Shown here in pieces: positions 1-7,513 of a stretch of DNA of 64,000 nt. This DNA is from Candidatus Desulfofervidaceae bacterium (lineage in GTDB: Bacteria; Desulfobacterota; Desulfofervidia; Desulfofervidales; Desulfofervidaceae): NCBI GenBank assembly GCA_027038965.1, contig JALWFG010000016.1, positions 1 to 64,000 on the forward strand. The letters are read 5' to 3'. Below the pieces are notes generated by a model. The model saw only the letters and a list, made by a program, of their open reading frames with translations. It was not told where the DNA came from and ran no database searches. The first letter of the stretch is position 1, and each line of letters begins with the position of its first letter. The position numbers were made by a program, and so were the translations under genes.

Positions 1-1126
1 TGCCGTATATCAGGGCCTCAATCACCTGCCGTATGGCCGGGACAAACGTCTTGGCCAGCGAGGCGCTGACGGCCAGAGTATTGTGTGCCTGAAGCTGGGC
101 CGCCGTTTTGGCCAGAATGTAGGCATCGGGGTTGTTCGAATACTCCGCCAGCACATCCTGACTGGCGTTGTTCAGCACATTGACCATCACGGCCTGCCGC
201 AGGAGGTCAAGACTGGTCCCGCTGGCGTTCAGATATCTCTGGGCAGCGGTCTGAAACCTGTCCATCACATTGCTGATTGTCCAGGAGGACACTCCGCCTG
301 CCGTGGCAAACCCCGCATCCCCCATCACACGGTAGGCATACTGTTTTCTGATTGTGTTCATGTCATTTATGAGGTCTGTCTTTATTCTATTGTAGTCGCT
401 GCTGCACACAACGTGTGTTCTTTCACCTGTAGGTCTAATGTAGATGGTGTAGAGTGCCCCGCTTGTGTTTTGTAAAGTGTCATGCCCGATTATGTCGTCG
501 TCCTTTTCCAGAGCAAATTCGCTGATGTCGCCGTGCAAAATAGCAGGGATAACGCAGTCAACGATGTAGAAGTGCCAGTTTGCAGCCGTCCTGGGAGAAT
601 AGGTGGCCACATGGGAAACATCGGCCAGGGAGAGAAGCCCAAAGCCGTAGCCTGACTGTGTATATGATAGAGAAGGCACGGAGAAGAATGTGTCGGCCGC
701 CTTCGCAATGCCCTCCTCAGCGGTGGTGGTGATGGAGGCCAGTTTGGCCAGACCGGCAGGGACATCTGAAATCAGCCCATCGGTGTTCAGAATCTCATCA
801 TGAACATTGACATCAAGAGGAGTGCGGAAGACCAGGCCGTAAACGACCACCGCCGCAAGCAGCCATGCAGCAAAGATTCTCCACCCGGACACACCCCTTG
901 CATGGGCAAAGGCGGCCCGTATAAGGGCCCCAAACCCGCCGAACATAATCATCATGGACAGAAAGGTTTTGTAATCGCCGCTGGTGCGCATGTTGGCCAC
1001 GGACTGAAGAATGCCCCGGATCAGGTCCCCGTTCCCAAAGGTGTGGACCGTCTCCACGGCATGGGCCGCGTGAGGAGCTATTAGGACCCCTGCTAAAGCG
1101 AGGAGAAAGGGGTTAGGCCTTTTCAT
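1..1126 (-). CDS. traG: TraG-like conjugation protein, N-terminal part (cut by window edge)
   Basis: The frame is open from an ATG at 1126 to the left edge (about 375 codons, 3' end missing). The start has a strong ribosome site (AAAGGAGG). The N-terminus is a signal or membrane segment (MKRPNPFLLALAGVL) followed by the stretch VHTFGNGDLIRGILQSVAN, which is typical of the TraG N-terminal domain of F-type and SXT/R391-type conjugation systems. Further membrane segments follow around residues 40-80, and the visible end reads VIEALIYG, like the start of the next hydrophobic part of TraG. The family acts in the inner membrane in mating-pair stabilisation and, in some elements, entry exclusion. 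It overlaps the preceding gene by 14 bases, so both are probably co-transcribed. The segment is GC-richer than the defence genes to its right. This gene is the main reason to call the left 31 kb conjugative. Confidence is limited only by the missing C-terminus. Confidence 0.82.
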   Translation of the reverse strand, partial: MKRPNPFLLALAGVLIAPHAAHAVETVHTFGNGDLIRGILQSVANMRTSGDYKTFLSMMIMFGGFGALIRAAFAHARGVSGWRIFAAWLLAAVVVYGLVFRTPLDVNVHDEILNTDGLISDVPAGLAKLASITTTAEEGIAKAADTFFSVPSLSYTQSGYGFGLLSLADVSHVATYSPRTAANWHFYIVDCVIPAILHGDISEFALEKDDDIIGHDTLQNTSGALYTIYIRPTGERTHVVCSSDYNRIKTDLINDMNTIRKQYAYRVMGDAGFATAGGVSSWTISNVMDRFQTAAQRYLNASGTSLDLLRQAVMVNVLNNASQDVLAEYSNNPDAYILAKTAAQLQAHNTLAVSASLAKTFVPAIRQVIEALIYG

Positions 1127-1586
1127 CTTCTTCCTCCTTTTTGAAATTCTGCACTCTCCAGGAAAGCCAGGGGGAGCCAAGCATGCTGCATACCTGAGCT
1201 GCTACATCTCCAAAGGCCCTCAATGCCTTTGGGTTTTTGTACACAGCTACCAGGAAGTCTTGCATGGCCCTGTCATAGCGGCTTAACTGCTCTTGGCTGG
1301 CCCCGTGGGCTATGAGAATCTGCCTGATGGGCTCATCGATATAAGCATGGAAATCGCCTACCGTTTTTCTCCATTTGAGAAATTCCGTCCACCACATCCT
1401 GACCTGGATAAGAACAAACCAGCTCAGGCCTGCAAACATACAGGCCCATGCAAAGCGAGATAGATTGTATGTGCGGCTTCCAATTCTAACAGGTCCGGCT
1501 ACAGCCAGTGAAAGTAAATAGCAAAGGATAATCATTCCCACTGCACCCAGAGCAAAACCAATTTTTTTGCCCCTTGCCTTTGTCAT
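1113..1586 (-). CDS. Small membrane protein upstream of traG
   Basis: A 157-residue protein with two hydrophobic segments near the N-terminus (about residues 10-31 and 44-62) and a charged C-terminus ending KKEEEDEKA. The start ATG at 1586 has a strong ribosome site (AAGGAGG), and the gene overlaps traG by 14 bases, so the two are likely translated together. I do not recognise a family. Position suggests a conjugation-associated inner-membrane protein, but this is inferred from context only. A TTGCAC-type motif shared with other genes of the element lies about 30 bases upstream. Confidence 0.7.
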   Translation of the reverse strand: MTKARGKKIGFALGAVGMIILCYLLSLAVAGPVRIGSRTYNLSRFAWACMFAGLSWFVLIQVRMWWTEFLKWRKTVGDFHAYIDEPIRQILIAHGASQEQLSRYDRAMQDFLVAVYKNPKALRAFGDVAAQVCSMLGSPWLSWRVQNFKKEEEDEKA

Positions 1587-1614
1587 TCATTACCTCCTTA
1601 TTCTTTCTTCACTC

Positions 1615-1632
1615 CTATTTTATATAGTGCAA
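1615..1632 (-). promoter_or_regulatory. Element-wide TTGCAC...TATAAA motif, copy 1
   Basis: On the minus strand this reads TTGCACTATATAAAATAG and points at the membrane gene that starts at 1586. Closely similar sequences precede four other genes of the element (1685, 24719, 28985 and 29191), each pointing toward its gene. The TATAAA part could be a -10 element, with TTGCAC as an upstream contact or operator. This is seen by eye; function is inferred. Confidence 0.5.
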
Positions 1633-1684
1633 TCATTTTTGCTTTAGGCAGAGGCTAAAAGAAGGGCTGGAGGCAAAGCCTGTT

Positions 1685-1702
1685 TTGCACTTTAAGATAT
1701 AG
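1685..1702 (+). promoter_or_regulatory. Element-wide TTGCAC motif, copy 2
   Basis: Reads TTGCACTTTAAGATATAG, upstream of the small gene that starts at 1743. With copy 1 it forms a divergent pair in the 156-base gap between the minus-strand conjugation genes and the plus-strand gene. The match after TTGCACT is looser than in copies 1, 4 and 5. Confidence 0.42.
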
Positions 1703-1742
1703 AAGGGGTTAAGGCAAAAAAAAACAAAAGGAGGCAAGAGAA

Positions 1743-2003
1743 ATGAAACGGTATTCCTTTACTTTAAAAAATAAACTCGCTCGGCAACTCTGGGAGGCCA
1801 TCCCCCGGCCGGCCAGAGGGGTTTTTATTGAAAATGCTTTGATAAAGAGCTATGAAGCAGGCAAGCTTGATTGTTGTATTCCCCCTTCCCGGGTAATTCC
1901 CATTTACCAGACCTGGCGGGAGTTTAGAAGGAAAAAAGAAGTTACCCCTTCTAAAAGATGTCATCTAAAACTTGTCACTAAAGAAGATTTAAAGAAATGC
2001 TAA
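1743..2003 (+). CDS. Small basic protein, possible ribbon-helix-helix regulator
   Basis: An 86-residue protein with a good ribosome site (AAAGGAGG) before its ATG. The N-terminus can be read as a beta strand (KRYSFTL), then helix (KNKLARQLWEAI), then helix (GVFIENALIKSYEAG), which is the layout of ribbon-helix-helix DNA-binding proteins. The gene starting at 28830 has the same layout (KIVFNCQ then two helices). The C-terminus is lysine- and arginine-rich. No family is recognised for certain. It is divergent from the traG pair, and both directions carry the TTGCAC-type motif, so a role as regulator of the conjugation genes is plausible but inferred. Its 3' end overlaps the end of a converging cassette ORF. 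Confidence 0.6.
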   Translation: MKRYSFTLKNKLARQLWEAIPRPARGVFIENALIKSYEAGKLDCCIPPSRVIPIYQTWREFRRKKEVTPSKRCHLKLVTKEDLKKC

Positions 2004-2243
2004 GCGAGACTGCTGTTTAGATTTAAGTTTAGTAAGCTTGAGCCCAATGGTCGTAGTTGAAAGTGTCCAAGTTAAACTAGCAATTACTGCAATTAACAGT
2101 GAGATTCTAAGCTCTATCGGTATTAATCGTCCAACCTCGAAAAAGGCATGGATGGAGTCATCCAATAACAAAACAATTAATCCACCATATACAACCAAGC
2201 TAGGAACTATACAGAAAATTCTTTCAAGTAACTTAGTACCCAT
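1989..2243 (-). CDS. Small two-helix membrane protein, last cassette of the left array
   Basis: An 84-residue frame that starts 20 bases after the attC core site at 2263. It has two clear hydrophobic segments (about residues 9-28 and 47-64) and a basic C-terminus (KLTKLKSKQQSR). No family is recognised. It is in line with the other minus-strand cassette genes, so it is probably the most distal cassette. Its stop lies inside the end of the converging plus-strand gene and no attC follows, so this cassette is truncated or fused to the element backbone at about 1.99-2.0 kb. Expression is uncertain because there is no clear ribosome site. Confidence 0.5.
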   Translation of the reverse strand: MGTKLLERIFCIVPSLVVYGGLIVLLLDDSIHAFFEVGRLIPIELRISLLIAVIASLTWTLSTTTIGLKLTKLKSKQQSRLAFL

Positions 2244-2262
2244 CTTCGATAATCTACTTAAT

Positions 2263-2334
2263 GGCTAACGACCAAGCTCACCTGCCGCTATGGAGCGTAG
2301 CGGAATAGCGGTCAGGTGGAGCGATTTGTTAGCT
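2263..2334 (-). repeat. attC recombination site 1 (integron cassette)
   Basis: On the minus strand the site opens with AGCTAAC and closes with GTTAGCC. Between these cores is an imperfect palindrome (CACCTGACCGCTATTCCGCT against AGCGGCAGGTG). Length is 72 bases. The stop codon of the upstream cassette gene (2329) lies inside the first core, as is usual for integron cassettes. Confidence 0.8.
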
Positions 2335-3258
2335 GCTGTACTTTTCATCAATTTCTTTCAATATTTGAACAATCTCCTCGTGTTTCCTTTCTACAAAGTG
2401 AGCAAAGATATTTGCATCTTTGTCATTTAACTTAGAGCTTTTTGATTCATCAAAATATTTAATTAGCTCGCCAATTGCGTAATCGATTTCATCAAGCTCG
2501 TAAACCAGAACTTCATTAGCGGGATATTCACCCCTTACTTGAAGTTCGCTTTTCAGCTTTGAATAAAGCTTAGAAATACATTCAATATTTATTTGCCCGC
2601 TGGTCTTATTGTGCTTTGAGTGGATACCTTCAAATACCTTTGAGAAATGGTAAGACATTGTTTGTGGGAATATATCCATCAATTTCATATGGCTATATTT
2701 CTCCTTATGCTGTTTTTCTCTGTCTTTTAGCTCTTTAACAACCTGTGACAATAAAAACTTAACCGACTTAATTTGTTTTTCAATAATTGATATTAGATCA
2801 ATATTCCTAAATATAGTAGAATCATTTATTGTTGAACTCATCAGAGTAAAGCCGTCCTTATGTATACTCATTCTTGAAATAAAATGTGAAGTTTGCTTTT
2901 CACCTGCTCTTCTTTTTGTTGGATGCCCAATTGAATCATTTCTCAAATTTCTTATACTTCTGAGTTCTGCATCAAGCTCTAAGTCAATATCTAATGCTTC
3001 TGCTATATGTTTTAGTGCATCTTGCTGAATAAAAATTGCCTGGAGCAAACCATAGATAAGCAGGTACTGCATGCCTGTATCTGAAGGCCATTTACCGTTA
3101 TAATATGATTCTATTGCAAGTGTTGTATCTCCAATAATATCAAGAGAGCTACATAGCTGGTTCCATCTTTTATTATCTCGAATAATATTATATTGATGTC
3201 TTGGAGTATTAATAAAGTTTCTAATTTCGTTTTCTAATGTTGTAATTTCTTTGAACAT
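2329..3258 (-). CDS. Cassette protein with HEPN-like RN...GHP motif
   Basis: A 309-residue soluble protein with no signal peptide. Around residues 102-114 it reads RSIRNLRNDSIGHP, close to the R/N...H pattern seen in HEPN and DUF4145-like all-helical proteins, many of which are RNases or belong to toxin and defence systems. The C-terminal half is charged and helical. The start ATG is 8 bases from the cassette core, without a clear ribosome site, which is common in cassettes. The stop lies inside attC 1. I cannot assign a function. HEPN-like is a tentative fold guess based on this single motif and the helical composition. Confidence 0.6.
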   Translation of the reverse strand: MFKEITTLENEIRNFINTPRHQYNIIRDNKRWNQLCSSLDIIGDTTLAIESYYNGKWPSDTGMQYLLIYGLLQAIFIQQDALKHIAEALDIDLELDAELRSIRNLRNDSIGHPTKRRAGEKQTSHFISRMSIHKDGFTLMSSTINDSTIFRNIDLISIIEKQIKSVKFLLSQVVKELKDREKQHKEKYSHMKLMDIFPQTMSYHFSKVFEGIHSKHNKTSGQINIECISKLYSKLKSELQVRGEYPANEVLVYELDEIDYAIGELIKYFDESKSSKLNDKDANIFAHFVERKHEEIVQILKEIDEKYSS

Positions 3259-3265
3259 ATTTTGC

Positions 3266-3326
3266 AGCTAACGCCCAAACTCAGCGGCCGGCGGTTACGC
3301 CGGTCCGCTGGAGAGATTCGTTAGGA
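3266..3326 (-). repeat. attC recombination site 2
   Basis: A 61-base site bounded by core-like TCCTAAC and GTTAGCT on the minus strand. The GC-rich arms (CCAGCGGACCGGC and GCCGGCCGCTGAG) form the expected extrahelical hairpin. The upstream cassette gene reads into it and stops at 3281, inside the site. Confidence 0.85.
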
Positions 3327-3904
3327 AATTTTTCCTTATATTTTTGAATTATTTCATCTAATGCTGCCAGGATTTTTGGCCCATATGTGAATGCCCAATC
3401 CGCTATTGTAGGTTCTACTTTAGCTCCATGGGCTGCTTGATTGCCTGCCATAATAATTTCCTGTAATCCACTAAAAACTGAAGAAGTTAAAATTTCTTTT
3501 CTTTGCAATTCCCTTAATAATTTTGATAATGGCATTCTAAAATTTTCAATTTTTGCTAATTTTGCCAATTCTCTCAATCTTTTTTCGATTTCTATCCTTA
3601 ATGCTACTAAAGCTATGTTTGGATCATATTCTGCTATTTTGACAAAAGATAAAGATTCGTCTAATTCTTCAGCTAGTTCTTCTTTTGGTGAAATTTTTTC
3701 TGCAGCCTCTTTTAGATCTCTAAATTTTATTTCCCAACCACCAGGGAATTTTGCGCTTTCTATTATTGAAGTTATCCATGGTAGGATTGCAATTATGAAT
3801 AAACCTAGTGTGATAGAATCTATTTTGATATTTGGACATATAGCGTGCACAATTATTGCGCCTATGGCACTTATTGAAATAAAAATTTTAAGTTTATTGT
3901 TCAT
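3281..3904 (-). CDS. Membrane-anchored DUF4145-like (HEPN) cassette protein
   Basis: A 207-residue protein with two N-terminal hydrophobic segments (about residues 5-22 and 30-45) and a cytosolic helical domain. The C-terminal part has the DUF4145-type pattern: LRIEIEKRLREL, then a helix, then GNQAAHGA at about residue 155. The family often occurs in defence or toxin contexts, with no known general activity. The last 13 residues (ESLQRTGVTAGR) are encoded by attC 2, showing that the cassette junction created or extended the C-terminus. It starts close to the attC 3 core. The fold call is from the motif; the function is unknown. Confidence 0.68.
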   Translation of the reverse strand: MNNKLKIFISISAIGAIIVHAICPNIKIDSITLGLFIIAILPWITSIIESAKFPGGWEIKFRDLKEAAEKISPKEELAEELDESLSFVKIAEYDPNIALVALRIEIEKRLRELAKLAKIENFRMPLSKLLRELQRKEILTSSVFSGLQEIIMAGNQAAHGAKVEPTIADWAFTYGPKILAALDEIIQKYKEKFPNESLQRTGVTAGR

Positions 3905-3914
3905 TATTATTAAT

Positions 3915-3986
3915 TTCTAACGCCTTGGGTTACTTGCCGCCAAGGAGCGTAGCGAATTGGCGGTCAAGTGCACCCGCTTGTTAAGT
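3915..3986 (-). repeat. attC recombination site 3
   Basis: A 72-base site bounded on the minus strand by ACTTAAC and GTTAGAA. The inner arms CACTTGACCGCCAATTCG and CTTGGCGGCAAGTAAC pair imperfectly. The stop codon of the upstream cassette gene (3981) lies inside the first core. Confidence 0.8.
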
Positions 3987-4841
3987 GCCTTTCTCCATTT
4001 CTTTCATTTTAAAATAGTCATCCCATGAGCAGGTTGACCACGATAAATAGTCCATTACATGAGCCCCAATTTCTGAAAATGAAATGTCACGACTACCCAG
4101 AGTATAATAACTGTTTTGAATTATCTCGTAATAAAGGTCAGAAAGAGGATTGTAGCATGCTCTGCATGTTGGGATATAACCATCTAAAGAATCTTCGTAA
4201 TCTTCATCTTCTTCATCAATAGGCTCAAAATGCAACACTGCTCCAATATTTTTACTTTGAACCTGATCGCTTGGATGGAGCCTAAGTAGGTAAATATCAA
4301 GGCTTGTTATTTTTGGACAGGCAAATTGAATATATTTATCCTCTAAAGTGTTCAGCTTGTTAGCGCATTTATAAGCAAATCCATATGACATAATGGCTCC
4401 CCATTGTCCTGCTTGGCCATATGACGGAATTTCTGAAGCAAGAAGCATGACTTTTTTGCTGTCATCCCACATTTTTTTCATATCATTAGAAGTTATATTT
4501 GTCTTAACTTCAATTACAGATATAACAGAGTGGAGCATGGCTAAAACAGAACCATCTTCATTCTCTGCCAATAAAGGATATCTTGAATCAAGTATAATTA
4601 TATCTAGTTGGGGGGACAATGTGCCACTTGGCGCAAGAAAATGTCCGGTCTCTGCCCGAAGTGTAAAAGGAAGATATCTTTTGAAGAATTTCAGCAATGG
4701 AATTTCACCATTTCTCCCAATTATTTGAGGATTTGAGGTTGAATTTAATGTTTTTTCAATCTGAGCAATCATAAGGTCTTCTTCTTTTATAAGAATATGA
4801 TTAGGTGTCCCATGTTTATGTTTTATATTCTTGATAGACAT
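3981..4841 (-). CDS. DUF6602-like PD-(D/E)XK nuclease-type cassette protein
   Basis: A 286-residue protein if the ATG at 4841 (MSIKNIKHKHG) is used. The frame is open further upstream to 4880, but that part is attC sequence. The pattern matches restriction-like nucleases: SPQLDIIILDSRYP, then about 20 residues later SVISVIEVKTN. This gives the D...ExK set of a PD-(D/E)XK active site, as in DUF6602 proteins. It is cytosolic. DUF6602 proteins are often found in defence islands and cassettes, and their substrate is unproven. The stop lies in the core of attC 3. I am fairly sure of the nuclease-like fold and less sure of the family name. Confidence 0.7.
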   Translation of the reverse strand: MSIKNIKHKHGTPNHILIKEEDLMIAQIEKTLNSTSNPQIIGRNGEIPLLKFFKRYLPFTLRAETGHFLAPSGTLSPQLDIIILDSRYPLLAENEDGSVLAMLHSVISVIEVKTNITSNDMKKMWDDSKKVMLLASEIPSYGQAGQWGAIMSYGFAYKCANKLNTLEDKYIQFACPKITSLDIYLLRLHPSDQVQSKNIGAVLHFEPIDEEDEDYEDSLDGYIPTCRACYNPLSDLYYEIIQNSYYTLGSRDISFSEIGAHVMDYLSWSTCSWDDYFKMKEMEKGT

Positions 4842-4861
4842 ATTGTTGATGGTTTGTTTCC

Positions 4862-4934
4862 ACTTAACGACCAAGCTCACCTGACGCTATGAAGCGCCAG
4901 CGGAATAGCGGTCAGGTGAAGCTTTTTGTTATAT
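4862..4934 (-). repeat. attC recombination site 4
   Basis: A 73-base site bounded on the minus strand by ATATAAC and GTTAAGT, with arms CACCTGACCGCTATTCCGCT and AGCGTCAGGTGAGC. It is closely similar to attC 1 and attC 5, which suggests these cassettes came from one integron lineage. Confidence 0.82.
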
Positions 4935-4936
4935 TT

Positions 4937-5971
4937 TTATTTTTCCAATAATGCTTCTGGTTTATCACAGAAAACGATTTCATCAAATTCTATATTTGAT
5001 TTCCTTAAATAATCTTCTAAATCTTTTCTTAAATTAGTTTCGTAATATTTTTTGGGCATAGAGATTGAACCTGATATGTGCCATTGTGATTCGTTTTGAG
5101 CACTTTGAAATAGTGGTTTCAAATATTCGTTTATCAGATAAAATTGCCATGAATATAATATTGCACCATTATGAATATGATAGTTTGCCCAATAAAATAT
5201 TTTTTTCAATATACTCTTTTTAAGATCAGGAAATTTTATACTATTATTCATATAAACAAAATCTACGAAACGATCAGATGTGATTTTAACTTGTTTTCTA
5301 TTTTTGATAATGGCGTATATCCCCAAAGCTCTTTTAAGCCTTATTTCAATTGATTGCCTCAATAAAAAAGCGTAAGTAAAAAAATATGTTTGGTTAGAAA
5401 AATCCAAGATCCCATTTGCATACAAATTGGTAAACCAGAAAATTTCATATCCATCTAAACTTCTATTCATATGCAGTGAAGATTTTGGAGTATTGCCAAA
5501 CAACTTTTCTACTACTGGTAACAGTTCTTCTATATCAAGCAATACCCTCTTTAACAACTGCAATTTTGAACGAAAAATTGCATTATTAAAATCTACTTTT
5601 TTATTATCAATTAATTTTTTAATTGCGTCACTTAATGAGTCATAAGTAACAACAAAAGCATAAAAATGATATTTTATGTTATTTTTTATATCTTTCTCAT
5701 CGACATCAAAATTTATTATTTCAGAAATAACATGCTCATTTGAGTATTTTTTATTTAGGAACTTTGGATAAAGCTTTTTTATTCTTTCAACTTTTTCCTT
5801 TCTAAAATTTTCTAAATGATTATAAAATACAACTTGAAAATCTTCCTCCGAAATTATTTCTCTATAATGTTCTAAAAATTGAATAAAATTTGATTCGATC
5901 ATAGATCGAACATAAATTCTATTCATATTTGAAGGATATTTTATATTTAATTTCCTTAAATCAACTGCCAT
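4937..5971 (-). CDS. Cassette protein of unknown function, 344 residues
   Basis: A helical, lysine- and aromatic-rich soluble protein with no signal peptide. The start ATG has an excellent ribosome site (AAAGGAGG) just inside the cassette end, so it carries its own translation signal. Around residue 205 it reads LLRQSIEIRLKRALGI, reminiscent of Abi or HEPN-like helical toxins, but no catalytic motif is convincing. AT content is very high compared with the element backbone. I do not recognise the family. As part of a cassette array otherwise rich in nuclease-like genes it may be a defence protein, but that is only context. Confidence 0.6.
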   Translation of the reverse strand: MAVDLRKLNIKYPSNMNRIYVRSMIESNFIQFLEHYREIISEEDFQVVFYNHLENFRKEKVERIKKLYPKFLNKKYSNEHVISEIINFDVDEKDIKNNIKYHFYAFVVTYDSLSDAIKKLIDNKKVDFNNAIFRSKLQLLKRVLLDIEELLPVVEKLFGNTPKSSLHMNRSLDGYEIFWFTNLYANGILDFSNQTYFFTYAFLLRQSIEIRLKRALGIYAIIKNRKQVKITSDRFVDFVYMNNSIKFPDLKKSILKKIFYWANYHIHNGAILYSWQFYLINEYLKPLFQSAQNESQWHISGSISMPKKYYETNLRKDLEDYLRKSNIEFDEIVFCDKPEALLEK

Positions 5972-5989
5972 GCATTATCCTCCTTTGAA

Positions 5990-6063
5990 ATATAACGACT
6001 AAGCCTCACCTGACGCTATGGAATGTCAGCGGAATAGCGGTCAGGTGAAGCGCATTGTTCGCT
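5990..6063 (-). repeat. attC recombination site 5
   Basis: A 74-base site bounded on the minus strand by AGCGAAC and GTTATAT, with arms CACCTGACCGCTATTCCGCT and AGCGTCAGGTGAGG, nearly the same as attC 1 and attC 4. Confidence 0.82.
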
Positions 6064-6065
6064 GA

Positions 6066-6533
6066 TCATTTCTGACTATCAAAACCCTCAAACCTCGGCC
6101 TTAACCTACACTGAAGAAATGCCTCCAGTAGCGATAAAATTGGCATTCCCAATCTTTCATCTAAAATAATGTTCAGTCTATCAGTATCAGACTTAATCCA
6201 ATTGCCAACGGTTGATTCAGAGAGATCGTGCAGTCCAAGTTTTATTTTGTCTTTGAGGATGGATTTCGCAAGGTTGCTGTTCGAACTGTTTGGATTGTAG
6301 TGTTGGCTCGTATATCGTGCTTGACTTTTGGGACCTACTTTACCGATCTTCAGGCAGTCATCACCCCAAAGAAATACATATACCGCCATTTTGCCTGAAG
6401 GGAGAGTTTTCGGGGGGATATGTGGTGCTTTCAATAATTCTGTAGTGATACTTCCGTCGGGGATATTGAGCCTAGCCAATTGGGCTACCTGAAGGAAATC
6501 TTTAATAAGTTGATCTATTTCTTTTTCTTCCAT
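6066..6533 (-). CDS. GIY-YIG-like nuclease cassette protein
   Basis: A 155-residue protein. The core reads AVYVFLWGDDCLKIGKVG (about residues 50-67), followed by ARYTSQHYNPNSSNS. This is the strand-Tyr-x-Lys-x-Gly pattern of GIY-YIG and T5orf172-type endonuclease domains, with a downstream Arg and Tyr. The acidic residue expected late in the domain could be E136 in LLEAFLQ. The whole protein is little more than the nuclease domain. The start codon lies 10 bases after the core of attC 6 and the stop lies just before attC 5, a minimal cassette. The DNA target is unknown. Confidence 0.65.
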   Translation of the reverse strand: MEEKEIDQLIKDFLQVAQLARLNIPDGSITTELLKAPHIPPKTLPSGKMAVYVFLWGDDCLKIGKVGPKSQARYTSQHYNPNSSNSNLAKSILKDKIKLGLHDLSESTVGNWIKSDTDRLNIILDERLGMPILSLLEAFLQCRLRPRFEGFDSQK

Positions 6534-6536
6534 TTT

Positions 6537-7339
6537 TCATCCAGCGAACAAAAAACTAACCAGCTCCGAAACATGCAGCGAAGCTGCGGGTTTCGGAGTC
6601 TGTGTTGAGTGATAGGTTATAAAACTATTTTTCTTTTTGATTAAAAACATTCCAAATATTGTTGAACCTAATAAAATAAAAGTTGATGGTTCAGGAGTAG
6701 CTGTTACTGAAATAAGCTGTGTTACCTTCGCATCGCGGATTTGGTTGTTAAAACGATATTTAATATGCATATATCCATCAGTATCAATTGTATAATCATA
6801 TTCTTGTTCGTTTTGTCCTGGAAAATTAGGATCATGAACAACAAATTTGTTAGGGTTGGTTTTCTTAGAAAATCCAGCAAGCCAATGGCCACCCCCTTGC
6901 CACTGTATTAGAATTAGAATCTTTTCTCCACGGTCAAGTTCTGAATCATAGAAGTCCCATTTTGGTATTTCGTCATCATATAAACCTTGCTGATTCCGAC
7001 GTAACCCAACGGATCTATTCTTAAACCAATTCTCTATCCCCTTCCACATCTCCCAATTATCAACCTCCCCTGGACCAAGATAATCCGTATGTTGGAGTGC
7101 CTGACTTAACTCATCTGCTTGATTCTCTGCTTGGTTAGGCTCAAGGTTCTGTGGGACCAACGAATTAAATTTTTCATCCCAATAGTCTAATATATTTGCT
7201 AATGCAATATGACCGCAGCTCTCATTGGTTTGCGTAGGATCAGACCAGTCATAGTCAAAATTCGGAATTGCAACTGAATATTGAGGGCTAACCAAAATCA
7301 TAATCAGTATTATCATTAATAAGAAAAAAATTTCTTCAT
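6537..7339 (-). pseudogene. PEP-CTERM protein with C39-like peptidase fold, frameshifted in the signal peptide
   Basis: The natural start is the ATG at 7339, which has a perfect ribosome site (AGGAGGT). From there the frame stops after seven codons because of a run of seven T (7324-7330). One more T would give a continuous signal peptide, MKKFFFLLMIILIMILVS. The frame resumes at 7316 and is otherwise intact to 6537. The mature part has NESCGHIALANILDYW (Cys) and GGGHWLAGF (His) followed by VHDPNFPG, the arrangement of C39/papain-like domains. The C-terminus reads TPEPSTFILLGSTIFGMFLI then KKK, a PEP-CTERM sorting signal for exosortase cleavage. The last 28 residues are read-through of attC 6. 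It is the first cassette after the attI-like site. Either a real inactivating indel, phase variation or a sequencing error in the homopolymer. Confidence 0.7.
6543..6622 (-). repeat. attC recombination site 6
   Basis: An 80-base site bounded on the minus strand by TTATAAC and GTTCGCT. Inner arms CTCCGAAACCCGCAGC and GCTGCATGTTTCGGAG form a long stem around the loop TTCG. The sequence family differs from attC 1, 4 and 5. The upstream cassette gene reads through it. Confidence 0.78.
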
Positions 7340-7427
7340 TTATCCTTACCTCCTATATGTGACGTTTAATTAATAGTATGAACAGAATTATATAAATACT
7401 TATCCCAAATCTTTAATTTTGTAAAAT

Positions 7428-7513
7428 CCTAACTTATTCTTATATATTATATCCATCCTCACATTTATTTTAAATTAAGCCATATTTTCACTTCAAAATC
7501 AAGAAGCAACCTC
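7428..7513 (-). other. attI-like site B with leader promoter of the left cassette array
   Basis: This 86-base stretch matches 26976-27061 at about 72 of 86 positions, with no gaps. In both copies the similarity ends exactly at the motif GTTAGG, after which the two first cassettes are unrelated. That is the behaviour of an integron attI site, where cassettes join at GTT. It includes GATATAATATATAA close to the junction and a TTGATT/TTGACT element upstream, which could form the cassette promoter. No intI gene is found beside it. Confidence 0.62.

Noticed and set aside
83-1084. Frames on both strands at 83-475(+), 490-765(-) and 800-1084(+)
   Set aside because: They are shadows of the traG-like gene, which is open on the minus strand from 1126 to the window edge and has recognisable protein sequence.
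2038-2268. Plus-strand frame of 76 residues opposite the 84-residue cassette ORF
   Set aside because: No ribosome site, and it runs through the attC core. The minus-strand frame has clear membrane segments and the right cassette orientation.
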